DNA of 12,103 nt from an uncultured Ruminococcus sp. (GTDB lineage Bacteria; Bacillota; Clostridia; Oscillospirales; Ruminococcaceae), in contig USNJ01000050.1 in assembly GCA_900556055.1 (NCBI GenBank), positions 1 to 12,103 on the forward strand, read 5' to 3'. The notes beneath the pieces were generated by a model. It worked only from the letters and a program-made list of their open reading frames with translations. It searched no databases and had not been told where the DNA came from. Made by a program: the position numbers and the translations under genes. Of this stretch, positions 7,217 to 12,103 are shown piece after piece. Numbering within the stretch: position 1 is the stretch's first letter; each line of letters begins with the position of its first letter.

Positions 7217-7696
7217 TTATCCCTCCTCCATTTCGATTTTCAGCTTTTTTCTTGCTCTGTGAATGTCTGAACCTACGCTGCCCTTGCTTCTTCCGGTTAT
7301 TCGGGATATTTCATCAATGGAATATCCCTCGAAGCAGAACAGGTATATCGCATTTCGCTGTGCCTCAGGCAGTTTCCTTATCAATTCGATAGTTTCAAGC
7401 CGATAGAAATCCGAAGCCTCCAAAATTATAGGGTAATCTTCAAGCGGTTTTGTTTTGCGGAACCATGATGATCTGAATTTATCATGACAGAGATTTATCG
7501 TCACACGGATTAGCCACGCTTTCTTATGCTCATGTGAATCAAATTTCTGCGGATTTTTTATTAGCCTGACGAATACCTCCTGAACTATGTCCTCGGCATC
7601 GTGGGCGTTCTTCGTATTCTGCACGGCTATCCTTAGTATCATGTCGGAAAATTCTTCAATATCCCCCTGAAGAGCTTTCTTTTCATCATCGGTCAT
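7217..7696 (-). CDS. ECF-type RNA polymerase sigma factor (sigma-70 family)
   Basis: The product is 159 residues (161 if the ATG at 7702 is used). It directs RNA polymerase to a specific promoter set and is presumably held inactive by the membrane protein encoded next. Region 2 spans about residues 13-80 (counted from the 7702 start), with DAEDIVQEVFVRLIKNP in 2.2 and AWLIRVTINLCHDKFR in 2.3-2.4. Region 4 spans about 104-155, with LPEAQRNAIYLFCFEGYSI and the helix-turn-helix around ISRITGRSKGSVGSDIHRAR. Regions 1 and 3 are absent, as expected for ECF sigmas. The ATG at 7696 is preferred because AAAGGAAG (7710-7703) lies 6 nt before it, but directly against the ATG at 7702. The gene is first in a two-gene operon, with about 140 nt of intergenic DNA upstream. 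Confidence 0.92.
   Translation of the reverse strand: MTDDEKKALQGDIEEFSDMILRIAVQNTKNAHDAEDIVQEVFVRLIKNPQKFDSHEHKKAWLIRVTINLCHDKFRSSWFRKTKPLEDYPIILEASDFYRLETIELIRKLPEAQRNAIYLFCFEGYSIDEISRITGRSKGSVGSDIHRARKKLKIEMEEG
7221..7229 (-). promoter_or_regulatory. Ribosome binding site of the anti-sigma gene inside the sigma gene
   Basis: On the minus strand this reads GGAGGAGGG, encoding the last Glu-Glu-Gly residues of the sigma factor. It lies 5 nt before the anti-sigma ATG. It is among the strongest Shine-Dalgarno matches in the window. Confidence 0.8.
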
Positions 7697-7759
7697 TTTC
7701 ATCTTCCTTTCGCTGTTGTTTGATACTAATACTAAAAACCCATAATTCTAATGGCTTTT

Positions 7760-7793
7760 ATTATAATACGTTTTGGGGACAGGAATTTTTGCA
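7760..7793 (-). promoter_or_regulatory. Candidate promoter of the ECF sigma/anti-sigma operon
   Basis: On the minus strand an overlapping CGTATTATAAT string (7770-7760) holds both a SigA-like TATAAT and an ECF-like CGTAT -10 element. TGCAAA lies 17 nt before CGTA, a weak fit to an ECF -35 box. No SigA -35 box is visible at the proper distance from TATAAT. The site is about 55-65 nt before the start codon, in the only space available for a promoter. Autoregulation by the ECF sigma is plausible but unproven. Confidence 0.3.
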
Positions 7794-7800
7794 GTGAAAC

Positions 7801-7833
7801 AAAAAAGATCGGCAGAAAAAAATCCGCCGATCT
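7801..7833 (-). terminator. Intrinsic terminator behind the Rrf2 gene
   Basis: On the minus strand an 11-bp stem (7833-7823 with 7816-7806, one G-U pair) surrounds a T6 loop and is followed by a T-run (7805-7801). It begins 11 nt after the Rrf2 stop codon and probably ends the dgt-dnaG-rpoD-rrf2 transcript. Confidence 0.93.
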
Positions 7834-7843
7834 GTATGAGTGC

Positions 7844-8239
7844 TTATATCAGTTTGTCGAAGGTATATGTATCGAGCTTATCTCTGACAATTCCCGAGAT
7901 CTCATCGAAAGCTGCCTGAAATTTGCATTTGCCCGAATGCTCCCGTGTACAGGCATATCCCTCTGAGAGACATCTGCTGAAACGGTATTCGCCTTCAACG
8001 GCTTCAATAACGTTCCTGAGTGAGATCTCATTTGCGGGCTTTGCAAGCTCATATCCGCCCTGCGCACCCTTGTAGGATTTTACTATCCCGTCAGTGACCA
8101 GCTTTCGCAGAATTTTCAATGAAAAACGAAGGGTAACACCGGTCTGTTCTGAAATTGTTTTTGCGTCCATTCGCTTGTCCTCACGGGCAAGGGTATGGAC
8201 TATACGGATCGCATAATCCGATTCAAGAGTTATATGCAT
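7844..8239 (-). CDS. Rrf2 family transcriptional regulator with Fe-S-type cysteines
   Basis: The product is 131 residues, the usual Rrf2 length. The N-terminal winged helix-turn-helix runs from about 1 to 65, with the family signature SDYAIRIVHTLA (7-18), the recognition region around ISEQTGVTLRFSLKILRKL, and the wing KGAQGGYELAKP (57-68). Three cysteines, C90, C97 and C105, follow in the C-terminal dimerisation part. Their place matches the cluster ligands of IscR and NsrR, although the spacing (X6, X7) differs slightly from IscR. This points to a sensor of Fe-S status, NO or redox state, but the effector and targets are unknown. No isc/suf or cysteine-metabolism genes are in view. The ATG at 8239 is preceded by GGTGA. 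The gap to rpoD is 42 nt with no clear promoter or terminator, so it is probably the last gene of that operon. Confidence 0.9.
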   Translation of the reverse strand: MHITLESDYAIRIVHTLAREDKRMDAKTISEQTGVTLRFSLKILRKLVTDGIVKSYKGAQGGYELAKPANEISLRNVIEAVEGEYRFSRCLSEGYACTREHSGKCKFQAAFDEISGIVRDKLDTYTFDKLI

Positions 8240-8281
8240 ATTTTCACCAAGTTTCCGATGCAGAAATGATCTGCGTTTTCG

Positions 8282-9358
8282 TCAGTCAAGGAAATCCTTG
8301 ACCTTTTTGCTTCTGCTGGGGTGACGAAGCTTTCTGAGAGCCTTTGCTTCGATCTGACGGATACGCTCTCTCGTTACATTAAACTGCTTGCCGACATCCT
8401 CCAGTGTACGTGAACGTCCGTCCTCAAGACCGAATCTCAGACGGAGTACCTTTTCCTCACGCTCTGTCAGTGTAGAAAGCACCTGTCCGAGCTGTTCCTT
8501 CAGTAAAATAAGGGATGCTGCATCAGCAGGCTGCGGCGCATCATCATCTGGGATAAAGTCACCGAGATGGCTGTCTTCCTCTTCACCGATAGGTGTTTCA
8601 AGGGATACAGGGTCCTGAGCGATACGCATGATCTCGCGGACACGTTCCACAGGCATATCAAGCTCTGCGGCGATCTCCTCGGGTGAAGGATCGTGACCGT
8701 TTTTGTGAAGAAGCTGGCTGGAAACCTTCTTTACCTTTGTGATAGTCTCGACCATGTGAACAGGGATACGAATAGTTCTTGCCTGATCTGCAATAGCTCT
8801 TGTGATAGCCTGTCTGATCCACCATGTAGCATATGTGGAGAACTTGAATCCTTTAGTGTGGTCGAACTTGTCTACTGCCTTTATAAGACCGAGGTTACCT
8901 TCCTGGATAAGATCAAGGAACTGCATGCCTCTGCCGACGTATCTTTTTGCAATGCTGACAACAAGACGGAGGTTAGCTTCGGCAAGACGCTTCTTTGCCT
9001 TCTGGTCGCCCTGAGCCATACGCTGAGCAAGCTCGATCTCCTCTTCGGCAGTCAGCAGGGGAACACGTCCTATCTCTTTCAGGTAGATCTTAACGGGGTC
9101 GTCGATAGCGATTCCCTCGTTAGAAAGTGACATTTCAAGATCGTCAGTGAGATTATCCATAGAAAGACCGAGGTCTGTTTCGGCATTGAAATCTTCGATA
9201 ATTTCGATATTCAGGTTAGCACAGTTGTCGTAAAAGCTGTCCATCTGGTCAACGTCAAAGTCAAGATCCTCGAGAACATCGGTAATTTCCTTTGTAGTGA
9301 GCTTACCGTTAGCTTTGCCCTGTTCCATGAGGCTGTCGATAGTTTTCTTATCAGCCAT
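8282..9358 (-). CDS. rpoD: RNA polymerase primary sigma factor SigA/RpoD
   Basis: The product is 358 residues. It is the housekeeping sigma factor that recognises TTGACA/TATAAT promoters. An acidic, shortened region 1.1 covers about 1-80. Region 1.2 contains [20 protein letters not shown] (86-105). Region 2 (about 125-200) contains [39 protein letters not shown] and the -10-reading segment [16 protein letters not shown]. Region 3 follows at about 205-280. Region 4 (about 295-350) contains [19 protein letters not shown] and the -35-reading helix-turn-helix [18 protein letters not shown]. The length suits Firmicute SigA. ATG at 9358 is chosen over an in-frame TTG at 9367, because AAAGGAAG lies 9 nt before the ATG but directly against the TTG. 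It sits 15 nt downstream of dnaG, the classical primase-sigma arrangement. Confidence 0.98.
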   Translation of the reverse strand: MADKKTIDSLMEQGKANGKLTTKEITDVLEDLDFDVDQMDSFYDNCANLNIEIIEDFNAETDLGLSMDNLTDDLEMSLSNEGIAIDDPVKIYLKEIGRVPLLTAEEEIELAQRMAQGDQKAKKRLAEANLRLVVSIAKRYVGRGMQFLDLIQEGNLGLIKAVDKFDHTKGFKFSTYATWWIRQAITRAIADQARTIRIPVHMVETITKVKKVSSQLLHKNGHDPSPEEIAAELDMPVERVREIMRIAQDPVSLETPIGEEEDSHLGDFIPDDDAPQPADAASLILLKEQLGQVLSTLTEREEKVLRLRFGLEDGRSRTLEDVGKQFNVTRERIRQIEAKALRKLRHPSRSKKVKDFLD

Positions 9359-9367
9359 ATATATCAA

Positions 9368-9375
9368 CTTCCTTT
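9368..9375 (-). promoter_or_regulatory. Ribosome binding site setting the ATG start of rpoD
   Basis: On the minus strand this reads AAAGGAAG. It overlaps the dnaG stop codon and lies 9 nt before the rpoD ATG at 9358. It excludes the TTG start at 9367, which would touch the site. Confidence 0.75.
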
Positions 9376-11128
9376 ACTTGGTTTTCTTTTTCAGCATCTG
9401 CTGGAGTTCGAGCAGGTCGCTGTCGGTCATTTCGGCAGCGGGCTTTGTCTGCTTGTTTTTGTGATCCAGCAGGATATTTATCAGAACATCCAGCTCCTCG
9501 GCGGAAATTGAGATATCCTTGTACTTTGCAGACATTTCGGATATTTTGCCCATTTCACGCGCTGTAAATTCACCCGAAAGCGACATTAAATTAAATCCCT
9601 CGGAATTTTTCATGCCGTTTGTAAGTGAAGAATAGAGCTTTTTGTTGAATGATGTCACAAAATCGTCAGGCGAGAGTTTTGATGTGATATATGAAAGCGT
9701 GTCGGGATGGCGTGACAGGAACAGAATGATCTCCGTTTCCGCACGGTTTTCTTTAGGATAACGCACAGCTTCGGGATTTATCTCGTCCCGTGACATTGAG
9801 GTTGTGATCTCCTGCCACTGACGCTTTTCCTGAGATTTGCTGCGCTTTTTCAGCACGCTTTCCGTCTGCGATATGATAACTTCCTTGCTGACCTTCTGCT
9901 CCGCAGCGATCTTTGAAGCATACACGTCACGTCCGACAGGGGAGGAGATATCCGCAAGCACGTTGATGCAGCGCTTGAGGTATTCGACACGTCCTGTCTC
10001 GCTATCAAGGTCGAGATCTTTTTTGCATTTGTTCAGCTCAAAATTTATTGCGCCGTCGGAGTTGTCAAGGAGATTTTTGAACCTTGCCGCTCCGAATTTT
10101 TTTATATATTCATCCGGATCCTTTGCGCCTTCCATTTTGATTATTTTTGTTTCAATGCCGACTTGACCGAACAGATTTATCGCACGGTGAGCGGCTGTCT
10201 GTCCCGGACCGTCGCTGTCGTAGGCGATGATGACCTGCTTTGCGTATCCCGAAATTATCCTTGCCTGTTCAGGCGTGAGGGCAGTTCCGAGAGTTGCGAC
10301 GACATTTTCAAATCCTGCCTGATTTACGGCGATAACGTCCATATATCCCTCGGCGAGGATCATTCTTTCTTCGTTGACACGCTTTGCAAAATTCAGCGAG
10401 AAAAGATTTCGGCTTTTCTTGAACACGAGCGTGTCCGAAGTGTTCAGGTATTTCGGCTGACCGTCATCGAGGACGCGCCCGCCGAATGCCACAACATTTC
10501 CTCTCAGGTCGATGATAGGGAACATCACCCTGTCACGGAACTGATCGAAAAGCCTGTCGGTTTTGGTGCTTCTGCTGCACAGATTAGCAGCAATAAGCTC
10601 CTCATCGGTAAATCCCTTTGACCGCATATGATCGTAGAGATTTTGCCAGCCGGGGGGAGCATATCCAAGACCGTATTTAACGATAGTTGAATTTTTCAAT
10701 GCTCTCTGCGCAAAATATCTTCTGCCTTTTTCGCCTTCTTTTTCTCTTGTAAGGACATTGAAAAAATATTTTGCAGCTGTTCGGTTAGCTTCGTAGATAC
10801 GCATTTTAAGCTTGTGCGTATCGGGATTTCCCGAATTTTCGGGCATACTTATACCCGAGCGTTCTGCGAGAAGCCGCACTGCTTCGTAATATTCGATGTT
10901 TTCAATCAGCATCGTGAATGTGAAAACATCTCCGCCTGCACCGCAGCCAAAGCAGTAAAAGCTTTGCGTATCGTTATATACCACGCAGGACGGTGATTTT
11001 TCCGAATGAAAGGGGCAGAGACAGACCATGTTTCTGCCGCTTCTTTTCAGTGTCACATATGATGACATAACGCTGTCAATAGGATTTGCTGAGCGAAGCT
11101 GTTCAATAAAATCCTGAGGAAAAGGCAT
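9374..11128 (-). CDS. dnaG: DNA primase DnaG
   Basis: The product is 584 residues. It makes RNA primers for lagging-strand replication and works with the replicative helicase. The N-terminal CHC2 zinc domain has C38, H41, C59 and C62 as ligands (CPFH, then CFGC). The basic RNA polymerase subdomain includes FRDRVMFPIIDLRGNVVAFG (197-216). The TOPRIM core has AEGYMDV (259-265, catalytic E260) and the metal-binding YDSDGPG (303-309, D304 and D306). A C-terminal helicase-interaction region follows from about 460. Length and order match bacterial DnaG. The ATG at 11128 follows AAAGGAG by about 9 nt; an overlapping ATG 4 nt earlier is out of frame. It lies 22 nt behind dgt and 15 nt ahead of rpoD, so co-transcription is likely. 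Confidence 0.98.
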   Translation of the reverse strand: MPFPQDFIEQLRSANPIDSVMSSYVTLKRSGRNMVCLCPFHSEKSPSCVVYNDTQSFYCFGCGAGGDVFTFTMLIENIEYYEAVRLLAERSGISMPENSGNPDTHKLKMRIYEANRTAAKYFFNVLTREKEGEKGRRYFAQRALKNSTIVKYGLGYAPPGWQNLYDHMRSKGFTDEELIAANLCSRSTKTDRLFDQFRDRVMFPIIDLRGNVVAFGGRVLDDGQPKYLNTSDTLVFKKSRNLFSLNFAKRVNEERMILAEGYMDVIAVNQAGFENVVATLGTALTPEQARIISGYAKQVIIAYDSDGPGQTAAHRAINLFGQVGIETKIIKMEGAKDPDEYIKKFGAARFKNLLDNSDGAINFELNKCKKDLDLDSETGRVEYLKRCINVLADISSPVGRDVYASKIAAEQKVSKEVIISQTESVLKKRSKSQEKRQWQEITTSMSRDEINPEAVRYPKENRAETEIILFLSRHPDTLSYITSKLSPDDFVTSFNKKLYSSLTNGMKNSEGFNLMSLSGEFTAREMGKISEMSAKYKDISISAEELDVLINILLDHKNKQTKPAAEMTDSDLLELQQMLKKKTK

Positions 11129-11150
11129 ACATCTCCGCTCCTTTCAAGAT

Positions 11151-12103
11151 CTATTTCGGCCAGCCTTTCGGGATATAGATATCTTTGTAAAGATTTACGG
11201 CATAGCTGTCGGACATTCCCGCAATATAGTCGCATACAGCTCTGTGTTTGTCAAATCTGCCCATGATGTGCTTATAGTCATCAGGCAGCAGATCGGGATT
11301 TTTCAGAAAATGATTATAAAGCTTTTCGACCAGAAGCATAGCCTTCGATTCCTCGGATTTTGCGACTGAATTGCTGTAAACAGCATCGAAAAGAAATGTC
11401 CGCAGCTCATCGTGAGCTTTCTGGATCTCAGGCTCCATATGTATATTTTCTGCGCCGCCGTTTACGAGAGATGTGACAAGTGTTGTGATCCTCTCGCTTT
11501 TGGTCTTTCCGAGTACATCGGTGCAGCTTTTTGGCAGATCGTTTTCGCTGAGAACACCCGCACGTATGGCGTCGTCAATATCGTGGTTGATGTAGGCTAT
11601 CTTATCTGCAAGCCTTACGATATACCCTTCGCGGGTAGCCGCAACTGCATTTGTATGGCAGGCGATGCCGTTTTTTACGGCATAAGTAAGGTTAAGTCCC
11701 TTGCCGCTTTTTTCAATATAATCCACAACTCTTACACTTTGCAGATAATGCTTGAAACCGTAGGGACATATCTCATTCAGAACTCTTTCTCCGCAGTGAC
11801 CGAACGGTGTATGACCGAGGTCGTGACCCAAAGCTATTGCTTCTGCAAGATCTTCATTCAGCCTGAGCGCACGTGTTATTGTGCGTGCTATCTGTGAGAC
11901 CTCCAGCGTATGAGTCAGGCGGGTCCTGTAATGATCTCCCACCGGATCGAGAAATACCTGAGTTTTATGTTTCAGGCGGCGGAACGAGTTGCAGTGAAGT
12001 ATCCTGTCTCTGTCCCGCTGAAAATCGGTGCGCAGAGGGCATTTTGGTTCGGGAACGGTTCTTTTGCCGTTCTGAGAGGAAAAGCAGGCAAATTCGGATA
12101 ATG
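11151..12103 (-). CDS. dgt: Deoxyguanosinetriphosphate triphosphohydrolase (dGTPase), 5' end off window
   Basis: The gene is partial: 316 residues to the TAG at 11151-11153, with the start beyond base 12103. It encodes an HD-domain enzyme that splits dNTPs (classically dGTP) into the nucleoside and triphosphate, so it helps control the dNTP pool. The frame up to the edge reads through KCPLRTDFQRDRDRILHC and NSFRRLKHKTQVFLDPVGDH, the conserved N-terminal dGTPase signature, so the frame is intact well upstream of the GTG at 11942. Metal-binding HD residues are H64 (in RTRLTHT), H93-D94 (in GHDLGHTPFGH) and D166 (in RLADKIAYINHD), counted from the first complete visible codon. It is the first visible gene of the dgt-dnaG-rpoD-rrf2 cluster, and any promoter is outside the window. 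The pairing with primase and SigA is common in Clostridia. Confidence 0.96.
   Translation of the reverse strand, partial: LSEFACFSSQNGKRTVPEPKCPLRTDFQRDRDRILHCNSFRRLKHKTQVFLDPVGDHYRTRLTHTLEVSQIARTITRALRLNEDLAEAIALGHDLGHTPFGHCGERVLNEICPYGFKHYLQSVRVVDYIEKSGKGLNLTYAVKNGIACHTNAVAATREGYIVRLADKIAYINHDIDDAIRAGVLSENDLPKSCTDVLGKTKSERITTLVTSLVNGGAENIHMEPEIQKAHDELRTFLFDAVYSNSVAKSEESKAMLLVEKLYNHFLKNPDLLPDDYKHIMGRFDKHRAVCDYIAGMSDSYAVNLYKDIYIPKGWPK

Noticed and set aside
8260..8274. Small inverted repeat (GCAGA/TCTGC) between rpoD and the Rrf2 gene, considered as terminator or Rrf2 operator
   Set aside because: The stem is only 5 bp and there is no T-run, so it is not a terminator. It does not match a known Rrf2-family site, and chance is likely.
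9359..9367. TTG start of rpoD three codons upstream (giving MIYMADKK)
   Set aside because: The AAAGGAAG site would abut the TTG with no spacing, whereas the ATG at 9358 has 9 nt of spacing.
10163..10621. 152-codon plus-strand open frame opposite dnaG
   Set aside because: It is antisense to the TOPRIM and polymerase core of primase and has no family resemblance.
11412..11897. 161-codon plus-strand open frame opposite dgt
   Set aside because: It overlaps the conserved HD region of dgt in antisense, has no recognisable domain, and fits a codon-bias shadow.
1..12103. CRISPR arrays, tRNA/rRNA genes, insertion sequences, phage genes or attachment sites
   Set aside because: No regularly spaced repeats, cloverleaf-type sequences, transposase or integrase frames, or paired terminal repeats were seen. 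All gaps are short and are accounted for by terminators and promoters.

Overview
The window looks like chromosomal DNA from a low-to-medium GC, endospore-lineage Clostridia. It is most consistent with a Ruminococcus/Oscillospiraceae-type genome, though genus assignment is inference only. Three things support this: a dgt-dnaG-rpoD cluster typical of Clostridia, the 3' end of a SpoIIID-type sporulation regulator, and Firmicute-style Shine-Dalgarno sites, SigA promoters and intrinsic terminators. Coding density is high and the largest gap is about 140 nt. I saw no tRNA, rRNA, CRISPR array, insertion sequence or phage gene. Except for the spoIIID fragment at the left edge, every gene is on the minus strand.

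Reading the minus strand from right to left: (1) 12103-7844 is a tightly spaced cluster. It starts with dgt (dNTP triphosphohydrolase, 5' end off the window), then dnaG (primase), rpoD/sigA (housekeeping sigma factor), and an Rrf2-family regulator with three cysteines suited to an Fe-S cluster. It is closed by a strong terminator. Gaps are 22, 15 and 42 nt, so this is probably one macromolecular-synthesis transcript with an extra Rrf2 gene at its end. (2) 7702-5359 is an ECF sigma factor and its presumed membrane anti-sigma factor. They are one base apart, with the anti-sigma ribosome binding site inside the sigma gene. A 40-nt symmetrical terminator hairpin follows. (3) 5279-3696 is a single class B penicillin-binding protein (PBP), unusually rich in cysteine and with KTS in place of the usual KTG. 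(4) 3626-182 is a two-gene operon, yceG-telA (yceG-yceH), from the Ter stress/'biosynthetic module' system. It is driven by a perfect-consensus SigA promoter whose -35 box overlaps the PBP stop codon. (5) A bidirectional terminator separates telA from the convergent spoIIID at 1-120.

The most interesting signals are these: the YceG protein reads as three tandem copies of one ~255-265-residue module; its promoter carries an 8-bp direct repeat at 14-bp spacing across the -35/-10 region; YceG-TelA occurs without adjacent TerD/TerC genes; the PBP has 21 cysteines; and the anti-sigma factor carries a long ectodomain ending in two apparent beta-sandwich domains. No wholly new system is obvious. The envelope-stress island (ECF/anti-sigma, PBP, YceG-TelA) is the part that best repays a closer look.
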